Shown in pieces: positions 18,125 through 28,662 of a stretch of DNA of 44,580 bases. The DNA comes from RGIG9041 sp045541455 (GTDB taxonomy: Bacteria > Bacillota > Clostridia > Oscillospirales > QAKW01). The notes under the pieces were generated by a model. It was not told the origin of the DNA and did not search any database. It saw only the letters and a program-made list of their open reading frames with translations. Where the stretch lies: the NCBI GenBank assembly GCA_045541455.1, contig JAZQJA010000054.1, positions 1-44,580 on the forward strand. Reading direction: 5' to 3'. Positions within the stretch are counted from its first letter, which is position 1. Every line of letters begins with the position of its first letter. The translations under genes and the position numbers were made by a program.

Positions 18125-19159
18125 TTGAAAGAAGTTAAACTAGGAAACTTAATATTAGGCAATAAAAAAGAAATTTTTGTACAATCAATGTTATCTACCC
18201 GAAGAGGAGATCCTAATGCTGCTGTTATTCAAGCAAAAGAATTACAAGATGCAGGTTGCAAAATTATTCGTCTTGCGATTCCTGATATTAATGAAGTAAA
18301 TACTGTAAAAATCCTTAAAGAAAACATTAATATTCCGGTTGTTGCAGATATACATTTTGATTATAAATTAGCATTAGCTTGTATTGATGCGGGCGTTGAT
18401 AAAATCAGAATAAATCCTGGGAATATAGGAAGCGACGAAAAAATCAAATCAGTAGCAAAAGCTTGCAAAGAAAATGCTGTTCCAATAAGAATAGGTGTTA
18501 ATGGCGGTTCGCTTGAAAAGAATATTTTAGCAAAATACGGTGCTCCTACTGCTGATGCTCTTGTTGAAAGTGCGCTATATCATGTTTCGCTGCTTGAAAA
18601 GTTTGATTTTGATGATATTGTAATTTCACTTAAATCTTCTAATGTTAAAGTTATGATAGATGCTTATAGAAAACTTTCTTCTAAATGTAACTATCCACTA
18701 CATTTAGGTGTTACCGAAGCTGGAACTAAAAATATGGGTATCATTAAAAATTCTATTGGTATTGGTTCATTACTTGCTGATGGAATAGGAGATACTATTC
18801 GTGTTTCGCTTACAGCTGATCCAATATTTGAAGTCAAAGCAGGGTATGACATATTGTCCGCCCTAGGTTTGTCAACAGGTAGAGTGCAGTTTATTTCTTG
18901 TCCAACTTGTGGTCGCTGCCAAATTGATTTAATTCCGCTTGCTGAAAAAATCGAGTCTGCACTTTCAAATTGCAATAAGAATATAAAGGTTGCGGTTATG
19001 GGATGTGCTGTTAACGGACCAGGTGAGGCTAGAGAGGCTGACATTGGTATTGCGGGTGGAAAAGATGAAGGCCTTATTTTTAAAAAAGGACAAATTGTTA
19101 AGAAAGTTCCTTATTCAAAGTTATTTGAAGAATTTATGAAGGAAATAGATAGATTGTAG
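18125..19159 (+). CDS. ispG: 4-hydroxy-3-methylbut-2-en-1-yl diphosphate synthase IspG
   Basis: [4Fe-4S] enzyme converting MEcPP to HMBPP, the penultimate MEP-pathway step. The cluster cysteines are C259 and C262 (SCPTCGRC) and C294 in GCAVNGPGEA, with the nearby Glu as probable fourth ligand. The N-terminal TIM barrel includes VADIHFDYKLAL and RINPGNIG. Length is 344 aa (short, single-barrel bacterial form). Start is a TTG at 18125 behind GAGGT; no closer ATG exists. polC follows after 9 nt. Confidence 0.96.
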   Translation: MKEVKLGNLILGNKKEIFVQSMLSTRRGDPNAAVIQAKELQDAGCKIIRLAIPDINEVNTVKILKENINIPVVADIHFDYKLALACIDAGVDKIRINPGNIGSDEKIKSVAKACKENAVPIRIGVNGGSLEKNILAKYGAPTADALVESALYHVSLLEKFDFDDIVISLKSSNVKVMIDAYRKLSSKCNYPLHLGVTEAGTKNMGIIKNSIGIGSLLADGIGDTIRVSLTADPIFEVKAGYDILSALGLSTGRVQFISCPTCGRCQIDLIPLAEKIESALSNCNKNIKVAVMGCAVNGPGEAREADIGIAGGKDEGLIFKKGQIVKKVPYSKLFEEFMKEIDRL

Positions 19160-19168
19160 GATACATAT

Positions 19169-22100
19169 ATGGCGGATAAAAAATTACTAAACTTGTTTAG
19201 CCGTTGCGAATTTACTGAGCAAGAAATTAACTTGTATGAATCTGCACGGGTGACACGCGTTGCTGCAAATACTGAATATAGAATGCTGAAAGTTGACATA
19301 ATATTTACAAATTATGTCAACTTTGCTATGCGTAAAAACTTTTTGGACAAGGTTAAAACTTGCTATAGTTTATCGGATTTTCAAATGTCATTTAAATTCG
19401 AAAATATCACGTTTGTTAGAGAACATTGGTCTGATATTGTTAATGATTTAAAAATCATTTCACCTGCAGCTAATGGATTTTTAAACGATTCAACAATTAC
19501 TATTTCCGAAAGTAATATCACTGTTGAAATTATGCATGGCGGACTTGATATTTTAAAAGAATTGAAAATTGATATTACTTTAAAGAAAATGTTGGAAAAC
19601 AGATATGGTACTAATTATAATGTAATATTCGTCGGAAATAACAATAAGATTGAAATGCCTAGAAGTGATTTTTATGTTAGTGAAAACATTCAACCAACAG
19701 CACAAACGACTAATGAACCCAAAAAAAGTGAAACTCCTAATGATGTTCCAGTTCGAAGAAAAACATATAAAGGCCCATTAATTGTAACTACACCTTTCAC
19801 AGTTGACGAAGAACAAATAATTTTAGGTACCAAACTAAATAATAATTTTATTACTTTAAGTGAAACACAAGAATCTTTTGTTCCAAATATCACTATTGTT
19901 GGTGAAGTAATTAAATATGAATCAAAGCCAACTTTCGACAAAAAAAATAAACGTTGTTTTATTTATCTTTATGATACTACTAATTCAATTATAGCTAAAC
20001 TAACAATCCCGACAGAAAAAGCTGATGAAATAGAAGGTAATTTTAAGGCTGGTAAGTGTTTGGCTATCAGCGGTGATATTTCTTACGACAAATATGAACA
20101 AGATTATATTCTAAACGCAAAAGCAATTGCGTTAGCATCAAAAAAGAAAAAGAATGATACCGCAACAAAAAAACGTGTTGAATTACATTTGCATAGTAAT
20201 ATGTCGTCAATGGATGCAACAAATGACATAGGTGATTTTGTTTCACAAGCAGCAGCTTGGGGACATAATGCAATTGCAATTACAGATCATGGTGTTTTGC
20301 AAGCTTATCCTTCAGCGCAAGCTTCTGCTTCTGCAAATAATATTAAAATGATTTATGGAGTCGAGGGATATCTTGTTGACGATTGTTTTCATGATGAATA
20401 TATTGTTTTCGACCTCGAAACAACAGGGCTAAATCCAAAAACAGAACAGATAACTGAAATTGGTGCTTGTAGAATACGTAACGGAGAAATTGTAGATAAA
20501 TTCCAAAGTTTTGTAAACCCAGGTAAACACATACCGGATGAAATTACAAAACTCACTGGAATTACCGATGAAATGGTCGCAGACGCTCCGTATATTAATA
20601 GCGTTATTAATGACTTTATAAAATTTTGTGGTAAATATCCTACTTTGGTTGCCCATAACTCGAAATTTGATTGCTCATTTATTGATGCATCCTTAGAAAA
20701 ATTTAATATTGTTTATAGATATAGACAAATTGATACAGTATTACTATGTAGAAAAGCTTTTCCCGAGTTGGAAAAAGTAAAATTAAATATTGTTGCTCAA
20801 CACTTAGGATTTGAAGAATTTAACCATCATCGTGCTATAGATGATGCTATAATGCTAGCCAAAATTTTTAATATTTTGTTAAAGAAAAATGTTGTGACAA
20901 TTTCCGGTGCAGCTTATAAAAATCCCAATTTTGACTATAAAAACAAAGATATAACACGATACCACATAATTCTTTTAGTAAAAAATAAATTGGGTCTTAA
21001 AAATCTATACAAGCTTGTAACATTTTCTGAGATTGATCACTTTTACCGCAGACCTTTGATGTTCAGAAGTGAAATCGAACAACATAGAGATGGTATTTTC
21101 GTAGGTAGCGCGTGTGAAGCCGGAGAACTTTACAGAGCTGTTCTTGATGGCAAAAACTTTGATGAATGTTGCGCCATTGCAGATTTTTACGATTATATGG
21201 AAATTCAACCATTAGGTAATAACATGTATCTTGTAAGAGATGGCCGTGTAGCTGACGAAACCGAATTACAGCAAATAAATATTAAAATTATAAAAATTGC
21301 AGATACTTTAAATAAACTAGTAGTTGCTACAGGCGATGTACATTTTCTTAATAAAGAAGATGAATGTTTTAGACGTATTTTAATGGCTGGGCAAGGTTTT
21401 ACTGATGCCGATTTGCAACCTCCATTATATTTTAGAACTACCGATGAAATGCTAGAGGAGTTCTCTTATCTAAATAACGATGATGCGTATAGAGTGGTAG
21501 TTGAAAATACAAATCTTATAGCGGATGAAATCGAAGAAATTGTACCGATTCCAAGTGGAATGCATGCGCCTGAACTTGAAGGCTGTGAACAAGAACTCCG
21601 TGATATTGCTATAAGTAATTGTAAAAAATTATACGGCGACCCGATACCTGAATATGTTGAAGAGCGATTGATGAGAGAACTTGAATCAATTATTAGCAAC
21701 GGATATTCTGTTATGTATATGATTGCTCAAAAGCTTGTCAAGAAATCTAACGATGATGGCTTTTCAGTAGGTTCTCGTGGTTCGGTTGGTTCTTCATTTG
21801 TAGCTTCTATGGTTGGTATATCTGAAGTTAATCCACTTGCTCCACATTATTTGTGTCCTAAGTGCCAGTACAGTGAATTTATACACGATGGTTCGGTAGG
21901 TTCGGGCTTTGACCTTGATGATAAAAAATGTCCAATTTGTGGCCATCAGCTTAAAACTGACGGTCATGATATACCGTTTGAAACTTTTCTTGGTTTTAAA
22001 GGTGACAAGGTGCCTGATATTGATCTTAACTTTTCGGGCATATACCAAGGAAAAGCCCATAAATATGTAGAAGAGCTTTTTGGCGAAGGCTATGTATTTA

Positions 22101-23440
22101 AGGCAGGCACTATAGGTACTCTTGCAGATAAAACAGCCTATGGTTTTGTAATGAAGTACCTTGAATCAAAAGGAACAATTTGTAACAAGGCAGAAATTCA
22201 ACGACTCGTTGAAGGCTGTGTAGGTGTTAAAAGGACAACTGGCCAACATCCAGGTGGCATGGTTGTAATTCCTAAAAAATACAGTGTATATGATTTTTGC
22301 CCTGTTCAGCATCCTGCAGATGATCAGGCTAGTGATATTTTAACTACGCACTTTGATTTCCATTCATTACACGATACTATTTTAAAACTTGATATTCTTG
22401 GACATGATGTACCAACAATGCTTAAATATATGAATGATATTCAAGATGTTAAGTTTGAAGATATACCCATGAATGATAAAGATGTTTATAGTTTACTCAC
22501 AAGTCCGGCAAAACTTGGGGTGACAGCAGAAGACATTAATTGTGAAACAGGTACATTGGCATTACCAGAAATGGGTACAGGCTTTGTTAGACAGATGATG
22601 ATGGAAGCAAAACCAAAAAATTTTTCAGAACTTTTACAGATTTCAGGTCTTTCTCATGGAACTGATGTTTGGATTGGTAACGCACAAGAACTCATTAAAA
22701 ACGGTACTTGTGAAATAAAAGATGTAATCGGTACTCGTGATAACATTATGGTATATCTTATCCATAAAGGTCTGGATAAAGGTCTTGCGTTCAAAATTAT
22801 GGAGATAGTCCGTAAAGGTAAGGCTACAAAAATGCTTACCGAAGAAATGATTGATGAAATGAGAAAACACGATGTACCTGAATGGTATATCGATTCGTGC
22901 ATGAAAATTAAATATATGTTCCCAAAAGCACATGCTGCAGCATATGTTATTTCAGCAATGCGCCTTGGTTGGTATAAAATCAATCGACCGTTAGAGTTTT
23001 ATACAGTATATTTTTCAGTTCGCCCTGACGGCTTTAATGCTGTAGATGTAATGAAGGGAAAAAACCACTTAAATGAAATTATTTCTAATTTACAGTCTCA
23101 AGGAAAATTAAAACAAAAAGACGCCGAGATTGTAACAACATATCAAATAGTAGTTGAAGCTATGGCTCGTGGCATAGAATTTTTACCTGTTGATGTTTAT
23201 AAGTCCGAGGCTTTTGATTTTAAAATAGAAGACGGAAAAATAAGAATGCCATTTTCAGTTTTTAGTGGTGTTGGTAACAATGCTGCTGAAAGCATAGTTA
23301 ATTCAAGAGTAGACGGTCCTTATATTTCTCAAGAGGAATTCAGAACACGTTCAGGTATTTCTGCAACAACGCTTGAACTTTTTGATGAGGCGGGCGTTTT
23401 TGGCAATATACCCAAAACCAGTCAGCTATCATTATTTTAA
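19169..23440 (+). CDS. polC: DNA polymerase III alpha subunit, PolC type
   Basis: Main replicative polymerase of low-GC Gram-positives, with its own 3'-5' proofreading domain. At 1423 aa it is full length. Order: N-terminal domains; an OB fold (about 230-325); a PHP domain opening with HLHSNMSSMDATND at about 340; an inserted DEDD exonuclease with D415/E417 in DLETTG, AHNSKFDCSF and HHRAIDDA; then the rest of PHP and the palm. The zinc-binding CPKC...CPIC precedes the catalytic D950/D952 (PDIDLNFSG). Thumb and duplex-binding parts follow. Position after ispG is the usual polC location. Confidence 0.98.
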   Translation: MADKKLLNLFSRCEFTEQEINLYESARVTRVAANTEYRMLKVDIIFTNYVNFAMRKNFLDKVKTCYSLSDFQMSFKFENITFVREHWSDIVNDLKIISPAANGFLNDSTITISESNITVEIMHGGLDILKELKIDITLKKMLENRYGTNYNVIFVGNNNKIEMPRSDFYVSENIQPTAQTTNEPKKSETPNDVPVRRKTYKGPLIVTTPFTVDEEQIILGTKLNNNFITLSETQESFVPNITIVGEVIKYESKPTFDKKNKRCFIYLYDTTNSIIAKLTIPTEKADEIEGNFKAGKCLAISGDISYDKYEQDYILNAKAIALASKKKKNDTATKKRVELHLHSNMSSMDATNDIGDFVSQAAAWGHNAIAITDHGVLQAYPSAQASASANNIKMIYGVEGYLVDDCFHDEYIVFDLETTGLNPKTEQITEIGACRIRNGEIVDKFQSFVNPGKHIPDEITKLTGITDEMVADAPYINSVINDFIKFCGKYPTLVAHNSKFDCSFIDASLEKFNIVYRYRQIDTVLLCRKAFPELEKVKLNIVAQHLGFEEFNHHRAIDDAIMLAKIFNILLKKNVVTISGAAYKNPNFDYKNKDITRYHIILLVKNKLGLKNLYKLVTFSEIDHFYRRPLMFRSEIEQHRDGIFVGSACEAGELYRAVLDGKNFDECCAIADFYDYMEIQPLGNNMYLVRDGRVADETELQQINIKIIKIADTLNKLVVATGDVHFLNKEDECFRRILMAGQGFTDADLQPPLYFRTTDEMLEEFSYLNNDDAYRVVVENTNLIADEIEEIVPIPSGMHAPELEGCEQELRDIAISNCKKLYGDPIPEYVEERLMRELESIISNGYSVMYMIAQKLVKKSNDDGFSVGSRGSVGSSFVASMVGISEVNPLAPHYLCPKCQYSEFIHDGSVGSGFDLDDKKCPICGHQLKTDGHDIPFETFLGFKGDKVPDIDLNFSGIYQGKAHKYVEELFGEGYVFKAGTIGTLADKTAYGFVMKYLESKGTICNKAEIQRLVEGCVGVKRTTGQHPGGMVVIPKKYSVYDFCPVQHPADDQASDILTTHFDFHSLHDTILKLDILGHDVPTMLKYMNDIQDVKFEDIPMNDKDVYSLLTSPAKLGVTAEDINCETGTLALPEMGTGFVRQMMMEAKPKNFSELLQISGLSHGTDVWIGNAQELIKNGTCEIKDVIGTRDNIMVYLIHKGLDKGLAFKIMEIVRKGKATKMLTEEMIDEMRKHDVPEWYIDSCMKIKYMFPKAHAAAYVISAMRLGWYKINRPLEFYTVYFSVRPDGFNAVDVMKGKNHLNEIISNLQSQGKLKQKDAEIVTTYQIVVEAMARGIEFLPVDVYKSEAFDFKIEDGKIRMPFSVFSGVGNNAAESIVNSRVDGPYISQEEFRTRSGISATTLELFDEAGVFGNIPKTSQLSLF

Positions 23441-23456
23441 ATAAAGGAGAACCTTT

Positions 23457-24353
23457 ATGCAAAAACTCACCGAGTATCTAAATAGTATATCAGTTGATTA
23501 TCGAAAAGATGTTTCTTTACGTGATATTTCTACATTTAGAATTGGCGGTAATGCTAATATTATATGTTATCCCTCTGATGCAACACAAGTGTCTAAAATA
23601 GTTTGTTATTGCAAATCTAATTCTATTAATTTTATGACTTTTGGTAGATGCTCAAATGTTGTTTTTGCCGATGAAGGTTTGTCAACTCTAATAATCAAAA
23701 CAGATAGATTAGACGAAATCTCGTTTGTTGATGGTATTTTTTCGTTTGGAGCAGGTGTTATGCTTGCAAAAGCATCAAAATACACAGTAGATAATGGTTA
23801 TAAAGGCATGGAATTTGCTTATGGTATACCTGGTAGTGTTGGCGGAGCGGTCTATATGAATGCAGGTGCCTATGGCGGCGAGATGAAACAATGTGTCATC
23901 AAAACTCAATATGTAAACCAAGATGGTGACATTTTATATTTAGAAGGAGATGAACACTCCTTCTCATACCGCCATTCGTTCTTTTCTGATAGTAATAATA
24001 TTATTACCAAAACATTTATAAAACTTGACAAAGGAAATACAGAACATTCAATAAATGAAATTCAAAAATTACAAGAAATGCGAAAAACAAAACAACCTTT
24101 AGAATATCCATCCGCAGGTTCTGTTTTCAAACGCCCTGAAGGATATTTTGCGGGAAAACTAATTCAAGATTGTAACTTGCGTGGTTATTCGATTGGTGGT
24201 GCTGCAGTTAGTGAAAAACATGCAGGGTTTATTATTAATGTGGATAACGCAAGTTGCAAAGATGTCAAACAATTAGTTTCTTACATTCAAAGCAAGGTTT
24301 TATGTGAATTTGGTGTAAAACTTGAATGTGAACTTAAATTTATTGAGGATTAA
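23457..24353 (+). CDS. murB: UDP-N-acetylenolpyruvoylglucosamine reductase
   Basis: FAD- and NADPH-dependent reduction that yields UDP-N-acetylmuramic acid for peptidoglycan. FAD-binding GRCSNVVFADEG and the PGSVGGAVYMNAGAYGGE motif are conserved. The catalytic Ser (proton donor) is S222 in SAGSVFKRP, followed by GYFAGKLIQ. Length is 298 aa, the short type IIb form. AAAGGAG lies upstream of the ATG. In many relatives rapZ and yvcK come between murB and whiA; here whiA follows after 3 nt. Confidence 0.97.
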   Translation: MQKLTEYLNSISVDYRKDVSLRDISTFRIGGNANIICYPSDATQVSKIVCYCKSNSINFMTFGRCSNVVFADEGLSTLIIKTDRLDEISFVDGIFSFGAGVMLAKASKYTVDNGYKGMEFAYGIPGSVGGAVYMNAGAYGGEMKQCVIKTQYVNQDGDILYLEGDEHSFSYRHSFFSDSNNIITKTFIKLDKGNTEHSINEIQKLQEMRKTKQPLEYPSAGSVFKRPEGYFAGKLIQDCNLRGYSIGGAAVSEKHAGFIINVDNASCKDVKQLVSYIQSKVLCEFGVKLECELKFIED

Positions 24354-24356
24354 ATT

Positions 24357-25250
24357 ATGTCATTTTCACTCGACACTAAATACGAATTATGTGAATATAA
24401 ATTTAAAAAGCAATGCTGTAAAGTTTCTCAACTTTACGGTATGATTTTGTTTGCTCAGCATATTAATTTTGATAGCATTAAATTAGTTACTGAAAATGTT
24501 ATGGTTGTCAATATATTAAACACTTTGTCAAATGATGTATTTAAAATCAACTTCTTTATTGATGAAAATGTAAATACATATTTTGCTAAACTATCCGGAC
24601 CTCAACTTGAGAAATTATATGATGAGTTTTTTATTAAGGTTAACGGTAAAATCGACTTGTCTATCAGCAGGGTAATTACTGATAATAGTTGTTGTTCTTA
24701 TTCTTTTTTACGAGGTGCTTTTTTATCGGCAGGATATGTTTCAAATCCTGACAGGAGTTATCATTTTGAAATCAGCACACCTTATTACAACTTGGCAAAA
24801 GCGCTTGAAAGTTTTATGAAACAGTTGAATTTTCGTGTAAAAACTGTTGTTAGAAAATCTAATTATATTGTTTATATGAAAGACAGTGAGTCAATAGAAC
24901 GTTTTTTATGTTTAACCGGCGCTAATTCTTCGGCATTTTCATTTATGGATTCGAAAATATATAAAGAAATGAATAATTATAGCAATAGAATTAATAATAC
25001 ACGAATTCATAATATTGAAAAAACCCTAAATAAATCTGTTGAACAAGTTAAAGCAATAAATAAAATCAAAACTACATATGGACTTGATTTCCTCGAAGAA
25101 GATCTTAAAGCAACGGCTCAATTGCGCTTGAATAATCCGGACAAGTCTTTAAATGAACTTGTTGAAATTTCAAACAAATCATATAGCAGATCTGGACTTA
25201 ACCGACGACTTAACAAATTAATTGAAATTGCAAATAAAATCGGAGATTAA
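24357..25250 (+). CDS. whiA: WhiA-family DNA-binding protein
   Basis: WhiA joins a degenerate LAGLIDADG homing-endonuclease-like N-terminal domain to a C-terminal helix-turn-helix. In Streptomyces it is a sporulation regulator; in Bacillus it affects division and chromosome segregation. The region RGAFLSAGYVSNPDRSYHFE (about 118-137) is the LAGLIDADG-like part. The C-terminal RLNNPDKSLNELVEISNKS and SRSGLNRRLNKL segment is the HTH. Length is 297 aa, slightly short of the usual 310-320. GAGGA precedes the ATG. Its last codons adjoin the dnaE ribosome site. Confidence 0.95.
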   Translation: MSFSLDTKYELCEYKFKKQCCKVSQLYGMILFAQHINFDSIKLVTENVMVVNILNTLSNDVFKINFFIDENVNTYFAKLSGPQLEKLYDEFFIKVNGKIDLSISRVITDNSCCSYSFLRGAFLSAGYVSNPDRSYHFEISTPYYNLAKALESFMKQLNFRVKTVVRKSNYIVYMKDSESIERFLCLTGANSSAFSFMDSKIYKEMNNYSNRINNTRIHNIEKTLNKSVEQVKAINKIKTTYGLDFLEEDLKATAQLRLNNPDKSLNELVEISNKSYSRSGLNRRLNKLIEIANKIGD

Positions 25251-25251
25251 A

Positions 25252-28200
25252 ATGGGTGAATTTGTACATTTACATGTTCATACGGAATACAGTTTGCTGG
25301 ATGGCGCGGCAAAACTTGACACTTTACTCAATCGTGTCAATTCGCTGGGTCAAAAAAGTGTTGCTATAACTGACCATGGTGTAATGTTTGGTGTAGCAGA
25401 ATTTTATAAAAAAGCTGTAGCGATGGGCATTAAACCAATAATTGGGTGTGAAGTATATGTTGCTCCTCGTAGTAGACTGCAAAAGGATCATAATATAGAC
25501 TCAAAATATTCACATCTTGTGTTGTTGGCAAAAGATAACGACGGATACAAAAACCTTATGAAGATTGTTTCTGATTCATTTTTGAATGGTTATTATTATA
25601 AACCAAGAACCGATTTAGAACAGTTAAAAATATATCATAAAGGTATTATTGCACTCTCTGGTTGTTTTGCCGGTGAAATCCAGAAATTAATTTTATCCAA
25701 TGATTATAGTGCTGCTTGCAACAAAGCTTTAGAATATAAAAACATTTTTGAAGATGACTTCTATCTTGAACTTCAAAATCATCATTTGGATAATGATATA
25801 AAAATCAATGACGGGCTTTTATCTATTTCAAAAGAAACAGGAATTAAACTTGTAGCAACCAATGATGTTCATTACGTTAATAAAGAGGATGCACATATTC
25901 AAAAGATTTTAATGTGTATCAATATGAACAAAAGTATCTACGAAGACAATCCTTTAGCATTCGAAACAGATGAGTTTTATATTAAGTCCTACGACGAAAT
26001 GAATACGCTTTTTGGGCATTTTGAAGGCGCAATAGAAAATACAGTTGCAATAGCCAACAAGTGTAATGTTACATTAGATTTTGAAAATCCTCATTTGCCA
26101 AAGTTTGATTTACCAGGTAATATTGATGCTTTTACCTATCTTAAGAATTTGTGCTATAACGGTTTAAAGAAAAGATATGGAAATGCTGAACAATATAAAA
26201 AAAGACTCGATTATGAACTAAGTGTTATTTATAGTATGAAGTTTGTTGACTATTTCTTGATAGTCAGTGATTTTGTTGCATTTGCCAAAAAAAATTCAAT
26301 TGCTGTAGGTCCCGGAAGAGGAAGCGCAACCGGGTCACTCGTGTCATACTGTCTTGGGATTACCAACATAGATCCAATGAAATACGATCTGCTGTTTGAG
26401 AGGTTTTTAAATCCAAGTCGTGCCTCAATGCCTGATATTGATATTGATTTTTGTGTAGAGCGGCGTTCGGAAGTTATAAATTACATTGTAAAAAAATACG
26501 GTGAAGAATCAGTTGCTCAGATAATTACTTTTGGAACGCTTGCAGCACGTGCGGCTATAAAAGATGTTGGCCGAGTGCTAGAAATTCCATATTCAACAGT
26601 AGAATCTGTTTCAAAGCATTTTCCTGCAAAACCCGGAATAACTATTGGTTCCGTTCTAGCTACTGATGAAGATTTACAAAACAGATATCGTAATAATGAA
26701 GAAATTAAAAACTTAATTGATACAGCGTTATCTGTCGAAGGTTTTCCTCGCCATGGATCAACACATGCAGCAGGTATTGTTGTTACCGACGGACCTGTTA
26801 GTGATTATCTACCGCTCTCAACCAATGACGACATTGTAGTTACTCAGTTTCAAAAAAATGAGGTTGAACAACTAGGGTTGTTAAAAATCGATCTACTTGG
26901 TCTTCGTAATATTACAGTAATAGATAAAACGGTTAAATTAATAAAAAATTATAACGAAAATTTCAGTATTGAATCTATACCTTTTGATGATTTAAAAACA
27001 TTTGAAATGATAAGCAGTGGTAATACATTAGGCGTATTTCAACTTGAGAGTGCCGGCATGAGAAAATTACTTGCAAACTTACAGCCTAGGTCAATTGACG
27101 ATATAATTGCAGCTGTTTCACTGTATAGACCGGGACCTATGGATTCAATACCCACTTACCTGGAAAACAGAAAATCACCAGACAAAATTAAATATAAAAC
27201 CGAAAAATTGCGTCCTATTTTAGAAAGTACGTACGGATGTATCGTTTATCAGGAACAAGTTATGCAGATAGCAAGAGAAATTGCAGGTTATTCATTAGCA
27301 CATGCAGATGTTCTTCGCGCTGCTATGAGCAAAAAGAAAAGTCAGGTTATGGAAAATGAGCATAAACTGTTTGTAGAGGGTGCAATAAAGAATAAAATTC
27401 CAAAGAAAATTGCAGAGTCAATATTTGACGAGATGAGTGATTTTGCCAGATACGGTTTTAATAAATCTCATGCAGCTGGTTATGCTGTTATTGCCTACGA
27501 AACCGCCTATTTAAAAACTCATTATCCGGAATTTTATATGTCTTCATTATTAACAAGTGTGATTTATAGTACTTCTAAAACTAAAGAATACATTGATGAA
27601 TGTTCGCGTTTGAATATAAAAATCTGTCCGCCGAATATTAACAAAAGTCAATTTGATTTTATAGCGTGTGATGGATGTATATATTATGGACTAGGTGCGA
27701 TAAAAAACGTTGGTAAAAAGTTTATCAACTCTATTGTAGAAGAACGAAATTTAAATGGTGAATTCAAGGATTATTATGATTTACTTTCAAGACTTTCAAC
27801 AAATGAGTTAAATCGAAGAATGCTTGAGAATTTAATAAAAAGCGGAGCATTTGATTGCTTTGGATACTCGAGAAGACATATGTTGACAGTTTATGATAAA
27901 ATCTTAAACGATGTTCTCTCTGAAAAAAAACTTGCCGGAGAAAATCAAATATCGTTCTTTGATAATGAAGATGAATCAAATTTTGAAAACAATTATTTTG
28001 CAACTCCGCTTGAAGAGTTTGAAATAGCAAAAAAGCTTGCTATTGAAAAGGAAAGTCTTGGACTGTACTTATCAGAACATCCGCTTAATCGCTATTTTAA
28101 AATTTACTCTGATAAACAATTTAATAAAATTGAAGATTTACAAGATATTTCATCGCCAGATAATAAAATTAAAATTTTTGGTATTATTGACTCTGTACGT

Positions 28201-28650
28201 ATAATTACTACAAAACAATTAAAAGATATGGCATATCTTAGTATTGAAGATATTTCAAAAACAATTGATGTTGTATTATTCCCAAGACAATTTGAACAAT
28301 ATAAAACTCAAATTGATGTAGGTACGATTGTTATAATAACCGGTCATATTTCAGAAAAAGACGGGGATATAAAACAATTAATTTGTGACAAAATAGAATT
28401 TCCTAACCCTGATAAACTAATCGAAAAACTTAAAAAAATATATTTAAAATTTCCATCAAAACATTCGGAATTATATAGTAGAGTTGTTGATATTTTAAAA
28501 GAATATCCAGGGGAGAATACATGTATTTTCTATTTTGAAAAAGAAAACATCACTGTTTCAACCGCTAATAAAATATTAGTAAAATTAGAAGAAGAACTAG
28601 TATTAAGATTAAAAAAATTATTAGGTGAACATAATATAGTTATAAAATAG
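25252..28650 (+). CDS. dnaE: DNA polymerase III alpha subunit, DnaE type
   Basis: Second replicase; in Bacillota with PolC, DnaE extends RNA primers before handing over to PolC. The N-terminal PHP domain has HLHVHTEYSLLDGA (H6, H8, H10). The palm carries GPGRGSATGSL and catalytic D395/D397 in PDIDIDFCVERR. The helix-hairpin-helix region and a C-terminal OB domain (about 970-1060) follow, and no exonuclease domain is inserted. Length is 1132 aa from ATG 25252, chosen for the GGAG at 25242-25245; an in-frame ATG upstream lies inside whiA. whiA-dnaE-pfkA is a common clostridial order. Confidence 0.97.
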   Translation: MGEFVHLHVHTEYSLLDGAAKLDTLLNRVNSLGQKSVAITDHGVMFGVAEFYKKAVAMGIKPIIGCEVYVAPRSRLQKDHNIDSKYSHLVLLAKDNDGYKNLMKIVSDSFLNGYYYKPRTDLEQLKIYHKGIIALSGCFAGEIQKLILSNDYSAACNKALEYKNIFEDDFYLELQNHHLDNDIKINDGLLSISKETGIKLVATNDVHYVNKEDAHIQKILMCINMNKSIYEDNPLAFETDEFYIKSYDEMNTLFGHFEGAIENTVAIANKCNVTLDFENPHLPKFDLPGNIDAFTYLKNLCYNGLKKRYGNAEQYKKRLDYELSVIYSMKFVDYFLIVSDFVAFAKKNSIAVGPGRGSATGSLVSYCLGITNIDPMKYDLLFERFLNPSRASMPDIDIDFCVERRSEVINYIVKKYGEESVAQIITFGTLAARAAIKDVGRVLEIPYSTVESVSKHFPAKPGITIGSVLATDEDLQNRYRNNEEIKNLIDTALSVEGFPRHGSTHAAGIVVTDGPVSDYLPLSTNDDIVVTQFQKNEVEQLGLLKIDLLGLRNITVIDKTVKLIKNYNENFSIESIPFDDLKTFEMISSGNTLGVFQLESAGMRKLLANLQPRSIDDIIAAVSLYRPGPMDSIPTYLENRKSPDKIKYKTEKLRPILESTYGCIVYQEQVMQIAREIAGYSLAHADVLRAAMSKKKSQVMENEHKLFVEGAIKNKIPKKIAESIFDEMSDFARYGFNKSHAAGYAVIAYETAYLKTHYPEFYMSSLLTSVIYSTSKTKEYIDECSRLNIKICPPNINKSQFDFIACDGCIYYGLGAIKNVGKKFINSIVEERNLNGEFKDYYDLLSRLSTNELNRRMLENLIKSGAFDCFGYSRRHMLTVYDKILNDVLSEKKLAGENQISFFDNEDESNFENNYFATPLEEFEIAKKLAIEKESLGLYLSEHPLNRYFKIYSDKQFNKIEDLQDISSPDNKIKIFGIIDSVRIITTKQLKDMAYLSIEDISKTIDVVLFPRQFEQYKTQIDVGTIVIITGHISEKDGDIKQLICDKIEFPNPDKLIEKLKKIYLKFPSKHSELYSRVVDILKEYPGENTCIFYFEKENITVSTANKILVKLEEELVLRLKKLLGEHNIVIK

Positions 28651-28662
28651 TAATAATTTATG

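Noticed and set aside
18691..19044. Antisense open frame of 117 codons opposite ispG
   Set aside because: Lies wholly within a well-conserved gene, with low-complexity composition and no family resemblance; the same holds for other antisense frames opposite polC, mutS and pfkA.
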